From Erwinia_E haradaeae_A (GTDB lineage Bacteria; Pseudomonadota; Gammaproteobacteria; Enterobacterales; Enterobacteriaceae), in the NCBI RefSeq assembly GCF_900698965.1, contig NZ_LR217725.1:992001-1056000 (forward strand): 64,000 nucleotides of DNA, read 5' to 3'. Positions 1 through 10,406 of the stretch are shown one piece after another. The notes below the pieces were generated by a model that was not told where the DNA came from, searched no databases, and saw only the letters and a program-made list of their open reading frames with translations. A program made the position numbers and the translations under genes. The number at the start of each line of letters is the position of its first letter. Within the stretch, counting starts at the first letter, position 1.

Positions 1-609
1 TTAATGATATTGTGATAACTCATATGATAAAATCATATGAGCTGTCCCTAAAATTCAATAATGCTATTGGACAGTACTGACTAAAAACAATACAAAAATC
101 GTGACCATGGGCATATATAAGCCAGATTATACTCAATCAGAACACAAAATACTTACAACTTATTGTCTATTCTCAGGCAACTATTTCTATAAAAATAAGC
201 ATAAATGCTATGAAGCATACAATAATAAAGTTATTACTAAATGTTTCATTATCAAAATATGCACAGCTTAACTACATCGTTTAAGCAGAAGCATTATTAA
301 TTACATTATAGTATCAACATATTTAGTATCAATTAGTACAGTAATACCTAATAAGAGCTAAGAATAAATATTCTATACAAAAAATAGTTTACTCACTATT
401 GACTACACTGCCATAATCAGTTACAAGATTTTTATCTTTATAAAACTGCACTTTAATAAAACGCATCTCCTGTCATATGTCTACCGGTAAAGTTAAGATT
501 AATTAATATTATTAAGCATATGCTCAGGCTGGAAGTACACGATCTAAAATTCATCCAAACTATGTATTAGATTCGAGCGCTTAAACTAAAAAGAACTTAA
601 GGGGTACTA
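1..609. other. gene-free AT-rich stretch
   Basis: No open frame of convincing length, RNA gene or repeat is visible on either strand. The last bases (about 592-606) carry a purine-rich Shine-Dalgarno sequence, TTAAGGGG, serving cysQ. The rest looks like eroded intergenic DNA. Confidence 0.6.
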
Positions 610-1365
610 ATGTTACAAGCAGTATGCCATCTAGCTCGTAAAGCCGGCGATGCGATTATGCATGTATATAATGGACAAGCCCCCCTTCATATCAGAGAAA
701 AAGCAAACCATTCCCCGGTCACCACCGCGGATATGGCTGCACACCACGTCATTATGTCAGGACTTCAGCAGTTAACCCCTAGAATACCAATTCTATCAGA
801 AGAAGAGATAGTATCCTGGGAAGTTAGAAAAACATGGAAAAAATACTGGTTAGTGGATCCTTTAGACGGCACAAAAGAATTTATCAAACGTAACGGTGAG
901 TTTACGGTGAATATTGCCCTTATAAATCAAGGAAAACCAATTCTTGGTGTGGTATATGCGCCCGTATTTTCGACGCTTTATTCTGCAATAGAAGGCAGGG
1001 CTTGGAAAGAGCATCGCGAGAATCGAATCCGAATTCAAGTTAAACCTCTGAAACCTCCTGTAGTAGTCATTAGTCGTTCACACTCACAGGATGATCAACT
1101 ATCTAATTACCTGAATACCTTAGGTTGCTACCATATGGTAAAAATTGGCTCTTCATTAAAATTTTGCATGGTTGCCGAAGGTGAGGCACAATTTTATGTA
1201 CGACTAGGGTCTACAAATATTTGGGATACAGGCGCAGGACATGCGATAGCATTAGCTGCCGGCGCCACAGTCAGTGACTGGAAAGGCAAGACTATTAACT
1301 ATACGCCAAAAATCTCGTGCCTTAACTCAGGATTTCTTGTATCTGCTACTAAAGACAGTGTTTAG
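610..1365 (+). CDS. cysQ: 3'(2'),5'-bisphosphate nucleotidase CysQ
   Basis: Hydrolyses adenosine 3',5'-bisphosphate (PAP) to AMP, a cytoplasmic Mg-dependent step that clears the by-product of sulfate assimilation and of acyl-carrier-protein activation. The 251-residue product matches E. coli CysQ (246 aa) throughout. It belongs to the inositol monophosphatase superfamily: the metal-binding acidic cluster LSEEE lies at residues 62-66, the signature WLVDPLDGTKEF at 80-91 (Asp83 and Asp86 as metal ligands), and the C-terminal NIWDTGAGHA around Asp206. The start is fixed by TTAAGGGG about 6 nt upstream of the ATG. It stands alone, and no other sulfate-assimilation gene is in the window. Retention without that pathway would fit PAP detoxification after holo-ACP synthesis; that is inference. 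Confidence 0.95.
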   Translation: MLQAVCHLARKAGDAIMHVYNGQAPLHIREKANHSPVTTADMAAHHVIMSGLQQLTPRIPILSEEEIVSWEVRKTWKKYWLVDPLDGTKEFIKRNGEFTVNIALINQGKPILGVVYAPVFSTLYSAIEGRAWKEHRENRIRIQVKPLKPPVVVISRSHSQDDQLSNYLNTLGCYHMVKIGSSLKFCMVAEGEAQFYVRLGSTNIWDTGAGHAIALAAGATVSDWKGKTINYTPKISCLNSGFLVSATKDSV

Positions 1366-1704
1366 GATTTTTCTAGGAAAGTCACTAGAGTTGATTAATT
1401 ACTTCAAGTCATCCTATAAAAATAGGATAGTATTCTGTATTCAATCGTTTTCTCTAAACAGACCACCATTAAATCATTCTACAACATTGCCTATCTTCAT
1501 TCATTCATTGTATTTATGTCCATTCTACTCCCTCCAATCTATATATTATAGCTATCTTATCTTGATATCACATAAGTTATTTCTTGCTTCAAAAGGTTAT
1601 GCCTCTCTGTATTAGACGTATTAGATATTTCTTTGACCCTCTTTCTTGTATAATATATGCCTAATAAAATTATCTCTGATACCACATTTCCTCAAAATAG
1701 AATG
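1366..1704. other. convergent intergenic region cysQ/purB
   Basis: AT-rich spacer between convergent genes. A small 7-bp hairpin (1411-1417 with 1422-1428, loop AAAA) lies about 45 nt after cysQ but is not followed by a run of T, so a terminator is only weakly suggested. No gene is supported. Confidence 0.5.
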
Positions 1705-3072
1705 CTATAAATTATCAACTAATTGTACAGCATATCCTAGATAGTTTGATGGCGTAACTTTCCGTAGGCGCTCTTTAGCTTGTTCTGGTAGAGCGAGATT
1801 ATTGATGAGTATCTTAATATCATCAGAAGATACCGGCTTGCCACGGCTAAAGTCTTTCAATATCTCATACGAGTCTTTAATGCCATATCGGCGCATCATC
1901 ACCTGGATTGGCTCTGCTAAGATTTCCCAATGATAATTAAGCTCATTCACTAGAGAGGTGCTATTAACTTCTAACTGCGTAATCCCACTAAAAGTGGCCT
2001 GATAGGCAATAAGAGAATACCCTAAACACACTCCTAAGTTCCGAAGAACGGTCGAATCGGTTAGATCACGCTGCCAACGGGAAATCGGTAATTTATTTGC
2101 AAGGTGCTGCATGATGGTGTTAGCTAATCCAAGATTGCCCTCAGAATTTTCAAAGTTTATTGGATTAACTTTATGCGGCATGGTAGAAGAGCCAACTTCT
2201 CCAGCAATTTTTTTTTGTTTAAAATGATTTAACGCGATATAACCCCATAGATCGCGGTTAAAATCAATTAAGATTATATTAAACCGCATCATACAATGCA
2301 GCATCTCTGCAATGAAATCGTGCGGCTCAATTTGCGTAGTATACGGATTCCATGTAACGCCTAATGACGTAACAAACTCCTGACTTAATTTGTGCCAGTC
2401 CACTTCGGGATAAGCAACCTTATGTGCATTATAATTACCAACAGCGCCATTCATTTTACCTAAGATCTTTAAACTGTTCAGATGCTCTAACTGCCGTTGA
2501 AATCTATATGCTATATTACCCATTTCCTTACCTAGTGTCGTAGGTGTCGCCGGTTGCCCATGAGTACGAGAAAGCAAAGGAGTGCTACGATACTGTTTAG
2601 CAAGATCCTTAACTAGAGTAATCATATGCTTCCAGTATGGGATAATGATTTTTTGACGCGAGTGCTCTAGCATAAGCGCGTAGGATAGGTTATTAATATC
2701 CTCTGAAGTACACGCAAAGTGAATAAAATGGGATACAGCATATAAAGTTGGTACAGTCAATAGTTTTTCTTGTAAAAAATACTCTACTGACTTGACATCA
2801 TGATGTGTGGTTTTTTCGATAGCCTTAATGCGTAGAGCATCCTCTTCGCTAAAAGTTACCACTAGCGCATCAAGAAATTCATTCTCAACCGACGAAAACA
2901 CAGGGATTTCTTGAATGTCTAAACAACTGGATAACTTTTGCAACCAACGTACTTCAACTTGAATGCGAAACCTTAACAAGCCATATTCGCTAAAGATAGA
3001 CCTAAGCAGTATAAGTTTGTCGCCATATCGACCATCTATAGGAGATATGGCAGTCAACGGAGAAAGTTCCAT
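1705..3072 (-). CDS. purB: adenylosuccinate lyase PurB
   Basis: Catalyses two fumarate-releasing eliminations: SAICAR to AICAR in purine synthesis and adenylosuccinate to AMP. It is a cytoplasmic homotetramer. The 455-residue product matches E. coli PurB (456 aa) along its whole length, starting MELSPLTAISPIDGRYGDK. The fumarase/aspartase-family signature GSSTMPHKVNP is at 294-304 with the catalytic Ser295, and the general acid His171 lies in LLSRTHGQPATP. It is the last gene of the leftward mnmA-hflD-purB operon, the same order as in E. coli. The phoPQ genes that follow purB there are absent here. Confidence 0.97.
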   Translation of the reverse strand: MELSPLTAISPIDGRYGDKLILLRSIFSEYGLLRFRIQVEVRWLQKLSSCLDIQEIPVFSSVENEFLDALVVTFSEEDALRIKAIEKTTHHDVKSVEYFLQEKLLTVPTLYAVSHFIHFACTSEDINNLSYALMLEHSRQKIIIPYWKHMITLVKDLAKQYRSTPLLSRTHGQPATPTTLGKEMGNIAYRFQRQLEHLNSLKILGKMNGAVGNYNAHKVAYPEVDWHKLSQEFVTSLGVTWNPYTTQIEPHDFIAEMLHCMMRFNIILIDFNRDLWGYIALNHFKQKKIAGEVGSSTMPHKVNPINFENSEGNLGLANTIMQHLANKLPISRWQRDLTDSTVLRNLGVCLGYSLIAYQATFSGITQLEVNSTSLVNELNYHWEILAEPIQVMMRRYGIKDSYEILKDFSRGKPVSSDDIKILINNLALPEQAKERLRKVTPSNYLGYAVQLVDNL

Positions 3073-3103
3073 TATATCTTCTCTAGGTTAAAATAAGAGT
3101 ATA

Positions 3104-3748
3104 TTATACTGAGCTATTCGCAAGACTTTTTAATATCAACTGAGCCTCATTCATTAAACGGTTACGAAAAAACATGAGTTGCCAGCGATGGCCGCCAACT
3201 TGCTTCCATAGTACTGCTGAACGAATACCGGCTAACAATATCGCGCGAACTTTATTTTGTGTATTGATGTTTTTTAGTATCTCTGCCGAACCACTAACTT
3301 GAATACGTGAACCAAGTGGGCTGATTATATCTACATAAATTTCTGCTATTAAACTTAAAAATTTATCAGATTCTAGAGAGTAATACTCTATCTGTCTATT
3401 TAATCCTCCGATACGATTAGCTAAATCTCCCAAAGCCAACGGATTTTTATGTAGTTTACGCTCTAGTCCTATTAAACTCATAGTATAGTGGGTGACTTCA
3501 ATTGCTAATCCCTGAGAGCTACTGCTGTTTAAAATACCCAAGAGCGTTTCTAAACCACATTTTATATTAGACTTCTGATTGCCAAACACAGCTAATATAG
3601 AAGGTGGCTTAAGGTTCAACAAACTACTTAAAGAGGTCTTAAAAGCATCTACTGGACACTGTCCATAGTGGGATAATTGTTGTACTAAATATGCTGATTG
3701 ACAAATACCTGCTAATGCTAAAATAATATCATGATAATTTTTTGTCAC
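3104..3748 (-). CDS. hflD: HflD, high-frequency lysogenization protein homologue
   Basis: Membrane-associated helical protein known in E. coli for binding the lambda CII protein; its housekeeping role is poorly defined. The 214-residue product matches E. coli HflD (213 aa), including the start MTKNYHDIILALAGICQSA and the C-terminal VGGHRWQLMFFRNRLM. It lies between mnmA and purB with spacings of 21 and 31 nt, so it is almost certainly cotranscribed with them. Survival in such a reduced chromosome, where lambda is irrelevant, argues for a cellular role, though simple operon position could also explain it. Confidence 0.93.
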   Translation of the reverse strand: MTKNYHDIILALAGICQSAYLVQQLSHYGQCPVDAFKTSLSSLLNLKPPSILAVFGNQKSNIKCGLETLLGILNSSSSQGLAIEVTHYTMSLIGLERKLHKNPLALGDLANRIGGLNRQIEYYSLESDKFLSLIAEIYVDIISPLGSRIQVSGSAEILKNINTQNKVRAILLAGIRSAVLWKQVGGHRWQLMFFRNRLMNEAQLILKSLANSSV

Positions 3749-3769
3749 AGCGACTCCTGTCGTATTTAG

Positions 3770-4882
3770 TTAGATATAAGGCAACGGTATACGCTCATCA
3801 ATAATGCCACCGCCAAGACATATATCATTAAGATAAAAAACTCCGGACTGTCCTGGTGTGACTGCTGCTACTGGGTAGTCAAAGGTTACTTTCATAGAAG
3901 TTCTATCCAAGGGGATGAGCATACAAGGTACATCTTTCTGGCGATAACGAGTTTTCACTGTACAGCGTATCGAATCTGTAGGAAAACAACTGTTTATCCA
4001 ATACACTTGATTAACTATACAACCTTTTGAAAGTAGCTGAGAATTATTCAAGCCTTGCGCAACAATCAGCGTATTATTAGAAATATTTTTATCTACTACA
4101 TACCAAGGAAGCTGGTTACTCTCTTTTCTACCACCAATGCCTAGACCTTTTCGTTGACCTATAGTATAATAATGCGCACCTTGATGTTTACCTACTGGGT
4201 TGCCATGAACAGACAGAGTGACTCCAGGCTTGCGAGGCAAATACGTTGATAAAAATTGCATAAACTTACGCTTACCAATAAAACAAATACCAGTAGAGTC
4301 TTTTTTATTTGCAGTGATCAGTCCTAACTGAGCAGCAATCTTACGGACAGAGGGTTTCAATAAGGCTCCCAGCGGAAACAAGCTCTGTGAAATTTGTTGA
4401 TACCCGAGAGTATACAGAAAATAACTTTGATCTTTTTCAAGATCTAGACCACGCAGTAAACAAGTTGTGTTATTAGTGCTCTCACGACGTACATAATGAC
4501 CAGTAGCAATATAGTCAGCCCCTAATTCTTCGATAGAAAACTCTAGAAACGCTTTAAACTTAATTTCTTTATTACAGAGAATATCAGGGTTTGGAGTGCG
4601 ACCCATTTTGTATTCTTTTAAAAAATACAAAAAAACATTATCCCAGTATTCTGCAGAAAAATTCATAGTATGAAGAGCGATACCAAGTTGATCGCACACA
4701 ATTTCCGTATCAGATAAGTCTTTTTCTATGCTACAGCAATCTGAAGAGCTTTCTAACTCTTCCCAGTTACACATAAACAAACCTTCAACATGGTAGCCTT
4801 CTCTTTTTAATAAAAAAGCTGCCACAGAAGAGTCCACTCCACCAGACATTCCAATAATAACTTTTTTTTTACTATTTGACAT
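3770..4882 (-). CDS. mnmA: tRNA-specific 2-thiouridylase MnmA
   Basis: Thiolates U34 of tRNA Lys, Glu and Gln using ATP and sulfur relayed by the TusE system. The 370-residue product matches E. coli MnmA (368 aa). The PP-loop ATP-binding motif SGGVDSS is at residues 13-19. The two catalytic cysteines are present: Cys103 in NPDILCNKEI and Cys200 in TGICFIG. It is the first gene of the mnmA-hflD-purB operon. A purine-rich ribosome-binding stretch is only weakly visible upstream of the ATG. No key residue is missing. Confidence 0.97.
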   Translation of the reverse strand: MSNSKKKVIIGMSGGVDSSVAAFLLKREGYHVEGLFMCNWEELESSSDCCSIEKDLSDTEIVCDQLGIALHTMNFSAEYWDNVFLYFLKEYKMGRTPNPDILCNKEIKFKAFLEFSIEELGADYIATGHYVRRESTNNTTCLLRGLDLEKDQSYFLYTLGYQQISQSLFPLGALLKPSVRKIAAQLGLITANKKDSTGICFIGKRKFMQFLSTYLPRKPGVTLSVHGNPVGKHQGAHYYTIGQRKGLGIGGRKESNQLPWYVVDKNISNNTLIVAQGLNNSQLLSKGCIVNQVYWINSCFPTDSIRCTVKTRYRQKDVPCMLIPLDRTSMKVTFDYPVAAVTPGQSGVFYLNDICLGGGIIDERIPLPYI

Positions 4883-6884
4883 GAGCGTTACCTAATGGAA
4901 GTATGTTCTTGAGAACATTGCGCAATAAAAATTGTATCAAAACCTCTATAACATCTACCATAATCTACTACTTATCAAGATAGCACTTGATACAAGCATT
5001 GCTTCATATGAAACCTTATGATAGAAAAATCACCATAGCAATATAATGTTTCTATCCTTGCTCTAAAAAATATTATCTATGCTTTAATATAAATAAATTA
5101 CTCGTATTATTCTATACTACCAATTGCCTGCAAATACAACAGACCTACCATTGAGAGTGAGACATGTTATATAAATTACGTGAAACCGAACAGTCAAGAG
5201 TGTTTCATAAAAAAAATATTATACTATTTTATAATAGAGAAAGAATAGAAAAACACTTAAAAATGGTTTATTTATACTAAATGTGTAGAATACACCCAAT
5301 GTAAAGCGCAAAATACTTTTATACTCAAAACTCTATGAGCGTCATATTACTAAACATCTTTTTGACCACTGCACTAAACCTCTATGTTCTATGTTCTATG
5401 TTCTATGTAAGTTAGTAACTGGCTCGCCTACTCTAAGATGTATATCTGTTTTATACTGTAAATTTTATCATCAGAAACGTAAACATCTACATCTTCTTAC
5501 TTAATATTAAGAAAACAATATGCAATATATTGGCATAATCCATAGAAACTCAAAAAATACAGCAAATATGTCTTAATAATAAAAGCAAATCTAGTAGACA
5601 CTAGCAAAATCTTGCGTTTAACTTATCTTGCGTTTAGCTTGCAACTATTAAGACTCTGATAGTAAGTTTAAGTGGTACTCGTGCGTACTAATTTTTCTAA
5701 AATAATCATAACCGATGGCTACATAACTAGTTTTTTACTATTTTTAACCAAAGTGATAAGCTTAAACAGTATTCTCTGTCACCACAAACCACAAGCTCAT
5801 GAATAGAGCTTAGAAGAGTTACACACTAACTCTGCAGAAGCATGGCACAGTATATACATAGCTTTATCAACCCCCATGTCTTTATAGGTTTGATAAAGGG
5901 AAAAATCAATAATATCTTTCTGTTATCATTAAAGGTGCTTTTGCATATATTTGACCCTTATTCTACAATAAGCAACTTTTGTTAGTAGCTTTGGGGCTGA
6001 AAATAAAAATTTTGAGAGTATCGACCATGGTCTATAGTCTATGATCTGTGTTCTATTAGGAGTGGATATGCTATTTTTTCAGATTAGGCATCATCACCAA
6101 AATATAGCAACTAATGAAAATATTTTCTAAATAATTAATAATTATATATATAACGATTTTATAAAACTATCAACTAGTCGTGTATTTATACTGGCCAATC
6201 TCACGTCATAATAAACATTATCGAGATATAATCTATTATATGTTTCTTACAAACTCATCAATGCGTCATCTAGAATCTGAATCAGATGTTCTGACTAGAT
6301 TTACTGGAATCGTAACATGCCTAAAACAGTTTAGCAGGCAGATGCTACAATATCTGCCTGCTAAACTGTTTTGCGATATTTTGAAAAATTATTGACGAGC
6401 ATGCAATACACTAGCGTTTTATAGTTGTCATTATTTGCACTGACATCGCGTATGCTCATGGATCTCTTTTGGATCCTCTGAGGGGGCTCACTGGTTAAGT
6501 TTAGATGCTCTTGAGGTTATGATTTTTGCAGATCTTATCTCTAATTAAGATGGTTGATCACCAGTTAATAACTATTATTTTTATCTAGTGAATACACATT
6601 ATTATATAAATAATGCACTATGAACCTCTAGTGTCTCATTTTTAGTAAACATTGAAAATATAGCGCGTCCTTCTACTATAGATATAACACAGTCTTCATT
6701 ATTTAGTATATCTGCGAGTATATCTGCAATAAATATAAATAAGAATACACAACTAGCTAAGCAAAGCTATACTGATCTATCATGTATATTTTTACACATA
6801 CCCGTTAACCAATCTAACACACTAAGTAACCTATCTAGCGTTACTATCTAACGGTAGATGCTAAACACAACGAAGAACCTACTT
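4883..6884. other. 2.0-kb gene-free region with a long inverted repeat
   Basis: No credible coding sequence. Contents: a 7-bp tandem repeat of TTCTATG (about four copies, 5381-5407); a 9-bp stem CTTTATCAA/TTGATAAAG (5862-5870 with 5890-5898); and a 21-bp perfect inverted repeat (6323-6372, listed separately). A small open frame at 6180-6395 runs through that repeat, which makes it unlikely to be a gene. Confidence 0.6.
6323..6372. repeat. 21-bp perfect inverted repeat
   Basis: Arms 6323-6343 and 6352-6372 are exact reverse complements, beginning AAAACAGTTTAGCAGG and separated by an 8-base loop. The stem has a GC-rich core and A/T-rich outer ends (AAAA on the left, TTTT on the right), so a transcript from either strand would form a strong hairpin ending in U residues, as in a bidirectional rho-independent terminator. 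It is about 0.5 kb from the 3' end of ribE and about 1.4 kb upstream of mnmA, too far to be an ordinary terminator of either. Confidence 0.75.
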
Positions 6885-7493
6885 TTAGCGTATTGATAAT
6901 ACTCTTTCTACTGTATCGACTATCACCTGAGTATGTAAATCAAACTCGATATTTACCTTATGCCCAATATGCTTTGTACCCAATGCGGTACGAGATAAGG
7001 TCTCTGGAATGAGATGCACGCAAAATTCTGTTTTAGTAACCCCCCCCACAGTTAAGCTTACGCCATCAATAGTGATGAATCCTTTATAAAAAATATACTT
7101 TTTTTTCTCAAAACAATCTATTTTCATCCACACTATATAATTATTCTTTGTCTTATAGAGTTGACTAATGGTTGCAGTCGTCATAACATGACCAGATACA
7201 AAATGACCTCCGATTTCATCGCTAAATTTAGCTGCACGCTCTACATTAACTTTGTCCCCTATATTCAGTACACCTAAATTAGTCTTCAATAGCGTCTCTG
7301 GTACCAAATCAAAACCAATATGATTACCTGTGATTGTTGTAACTGTAAGACAACACCCATTATGTGCAACTGAACAACCTGGCCCCAATCCTTTTAACAT
7401 AACACCTGGAATTTTTACAACATGAGTTCGTACATGTTTTTTTTCTTGAATAGAATATAACTCCGCTATGCCTTGAACAATACCGGTAAACAT
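6885..7493 (-). CDS. ribE: riboflavin synthase alpha chain
   Basis: Dismutates two 6,7-dimethyl-8-ribityllumazine molecules to riboflavin, the last step of vitamin B2 synthesis; a cytoplasmic trimer. The product has 202 residues (E. coli 213), consisting of two lumazine-binding barrel repeats. The conserved start MFTGIVQG and the HNGCCLTVT motif of the first repeat are present, and GFITIDGVSLTVG opens the core of the second. I chose the start at 7493 rather than an in-frame ATG six codons upstream: MFTGIV is the family N-terminus and TTGAGG sits just before this ATG. The gene is isolated, with no FMN riboswitch visible upstream. The C-terminus is a few residues shorter than in E. coli. The gene is called ribC in older E. 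coli usage. Confidence 0.95.
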   Translation of the reverse strand: MFTGIVQGIAELYSIQEKKHVRTHVVKIPGVMLKGLGPGCSVAHNGCCLTVTTITGNHIGFDLVPETLLKTNLGVLNIGDKVNVERAAKFSDEIGGHFVSGHVMTTATISQLYKTKNNYIVWMKIDCFEKKKYIFYKGFITIDGVSLTVGGVTKTEFCVHLIPETLSRTALGTKHIGHKVNIEFDLHTQVIVDTVERVLSIR

Positions 7494-9152
7494 ACCAGAC
7501 CTCAAAATCATTAAGTTGTGTTAATCATTAATTTATATTATTTCGTTATTTAACTATTAAAATTTACTTTTATATGAAAATATCCGTATACTTCAACAAA
7601 ATACTCTCAATGCATTTTGCTACGCTGAATGTTTCTAAGTTATTTCTAAATCAATATGCACGCTGATGGTACAACGTCAGTGAGAGTCTATGGAGTACTC
7701 TGCATACCATCTATACTTAAATGTAGCAAAATGCTATACTCAGAGAGCCACATAACCCTCTTCAAAATTATAACTTTTTAATATTTGACCTTTTGAATAT
7801 TTGACTGAAAGAATCAGATTTAGCCCAGTGTATCCTTAATGTGTGTTGTTAATTCTTGGTTGTCTATCTCAACAAACACCCTGTATCAGCATCTAGAATA
7901 CACTAGTGGGTTATATTGTATCATCTAATGCGGCTCTTGTCGGCACGATCTATATAGAAAGTCAGAAAAACGATATTATCTATGACATATATTCTTATGA
8001 ACAAAGCATGGCGCATTACATACTCTGTATCCGAGTCAATAATTCAAGTATTGTCCTAAATAACGGATATTGCTTATGCAGGAATACTGCTATAATCATT
8101 TAGTCTTATCAGGTGAGTAGTGAAAGCTCTAGAATCATTATGGAACGATCTTTAATAAGACATCCGACATAAGACTAAGCTATCATTCATACTAAAGTTT
8201 AATCAGAGATTAAGCGATCGCATAAGATTTCCAAGCCTGTAGAAATTCAAACCTGTAACCAAGAAGAAGCAGTTACACCTCTTTAGAACCGATATAAATA
8301 ACAATCTACAGCTATAATTGGTAATACTGTCTTTCCTGAAACCTATAAGCTAGAGGTTAATTTTTTTATTTAATTAAATCATGTAATCAAGTAGTATAGG
8401 CAACTACACACCTAGTAAAATTTATTGAGGATGCTCCTTCTAACGTTTGCTGAATATTTCACATTTTTCTAGATAAATACACTACATCTAGCACTTTACA
8501 AAACAAATGTGTCATAAGGGGTCTGCTAGACTAGTATTCAAAGAGTGAGCATAGCATGCTCATAATAATTAAAACATAGAACTGCGATAGTAAAATGACA
8601 TTCATTTTAGAGACATTATGCGCATTTATTAGGAGATCTATTGTTATCATATATGTTAGTTTTGTGACTTATCATTCTTAGAGTTACCTGTAAGTACATA
8701 AAATATTTTGTTTAGAACAAAGTTAGCAAATTCTCTTTTTACAAATCATCACGATAAACGATGATGCACCTCAGTATGAGCTAAAAATTTTTCGCTATCA
8801 CCAACTATATAGTTGTAGTTGGTCAATAATATTTTTGTAGTGTTTGTAACACAATTCATAAAACTTAGCATAAGAAGTTAGTAGCTATCTCTGAAGAGGA
8901 TTTTTTAAAGTTAGTTTTACGTAGGTTTAGCTATAACTGGTGACTATTCATGCACTATAAATATCTAATAATACAGTCCATGCACTTGTAATTACGACGA
9001 ACTCATTATACATTATAAATCAATATTGCATTAATTTTTCAAAAAGCTTATAAAATATTCTGCTCTGTACTATATTACAGATAATGTAAAGCGCAGCTAA
9101 TTTAATGTTGAGCGCTATGCTAGAGTACGCAAAATAGCAGAGTATCTTTGAT

Positions 9153-9178
9153 CACTACATCTGGTTATAGATGTAGTG
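9153..9178. repeat. 10-bp hairpin
   Basis: Perfect stem CACTACATCT / AGATGTAGTG with a 6-base loop. No T run follows on either strand, so it is not a typical terminator. It lies in a gene-free region. Confidence 0.6.
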
Positions 9179-9374
9179 TACAATTCTGACTACATAAATT
9201 CTTAAATATAACTAATGTTGTTTGATTCTATTCAAAATTTAAATCTATTTGAAAAAATTATTACATACTAAGCTTGCTATTATAACAAACCTGACTATTA
9301 AATTATCCATATAATAAAAATCAACCATGCATGACTACGCGATAAATTTAATATAAATAGCATAGATCATTTTA

Positions 9375-9408
9375 TGATCGCTTAATCTAAATCTATATTA
9401 AGCGATCA
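9375..9408. repeat. 12-bp hairpin
   Basis: Perfect stem TGATCGCTTAAT / ATTAAGCGATCA with a 10-base loop. No adjacent gene. It could be a relic terminator or a structured RNA element. Confidence 0.6.
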
Positions 9409-9734
9409 ACGCGAAATGCTCGCGTATGATTTGAAAGTAGATTGGTTGATTACTCTTACTATAGTGCAAAATAATTTCACTACGCTATCTTAATCATAGC
9501 AACTATTCAATATAACATGGAGTAAAAATATCCGATATTTAAATAAATTTAATTTGTATATATCAGGTATCTGTATTAAAATTACACCAGAGATACAATC
9601 CAGCATGCATATGCTAATAACGCTACTAATCTGTTGTGATCATATTAGTAGTACGTTAAGACTTGAATGTATGGGGCACTAACTGCAAAAAAACATTTAA
9701 AAATGGGATGCCAAATTAACATGTCAGGACTCCT

Positions 9735-9768
9735 CTGAAATCTTAGAAGATCCGTTAAAAGATTTCAG
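9735..9768. repeat. 10-bp hairpin in a GC-richer island
   Basis: Perfect stem CTGAAATCTT / AAGATTTCAG with a 14-base loop. It sits in the locally GC-richer island at about 9720-9860. No coding frame crosses it. Confidence 0.55.
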
Positions 9769-10406
9769 ACTGCAGCAGTGAAGGTTCTACTGTTAGTTGT
9801 GTCTCTTACAACTCAGTTGAGACAACACACCAATAGGGGATGTTGGCCTAATAAAAGTTTTCTATATGTTGCTATATTGTGGTTATGTTAAAGGTATATT
9901 CATAATACGAAACGTAGTGCTGCGAATTATAAAAATAAACGTAATTATGCCAATGATAAAAAGCATACAAAACAGACAGGTTTTTTTATAAGCAAGACAC
10001 ATGGCAAATGTGTTACACATTACCAAGATGAATTACAAGATCTGTTGGCCTACTTGCATTAAAACTTGCATTGCAACTTAGAGATAAATAACGCTCGATA
10101 ATCAAAAGTCTGATAGTAATGCTTGAATATTTTACGGTATCAGGCGTAATTCCAGAATTAAGAGCGCAGGAATTACGAGCGCAGATAGAAGCTATCATAC
10201 GTTATATCAATATCACACATGGTATCATGGGTGATACGCAAATAAATGGTTTATCTTTCAAGAGTATAGACAAAAATGATATTTTAATCTATCTCTTGAA
10301 CCTACGGAACCTACGGAAATTAAATTTCGAGTAAATGCGCAGATTAGTAAATATATAAATATATATTTATATATTTATATTTTAAGATATTCTGTAAAGA
10401 AGCATC

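Larger units (their letters stand above)
7494..10406. other. 2.9-kb gene-free region with several stem-loops
   Basis: No convincing gene. Several stems stand out: 9153-9178 (10 bp), 9375-9408 (12 bp), 9618-9658 (8 plus 5 bp with a 2-nt bulge) and 9735-9768 (10 bp). The stretch about 9720-9860 is visibly richer in G and C than its surroundings but has no open frame. Around 10154-10183 a 15-base unit (GAATTAAGAGCGCAG) is duplicated in tandem with one change, inside a short open frame (10119-10334). That frame might preserve a trace of yicC, which lies near gmk in related genomes; this is weak. Confidence 0.5.

Noticed and set aside
1274..1615. 113-codon frame overlapping the end of cysQ
   Set aside because: It overlaps a clear gene in another frame and continues into AT-rich DNA with no family match.
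6180..6395. 71-codon frame on the plus strand
   Set aside because: It runs through both arms of the 21-bp inverted repeat, has no ribosome-binding site and no recognisable family.
7906..8103. 65-codon frame
   Set aside because: Low information, no Shine-Dalgarno sequence, composition like the surrounding non-coding DNA.
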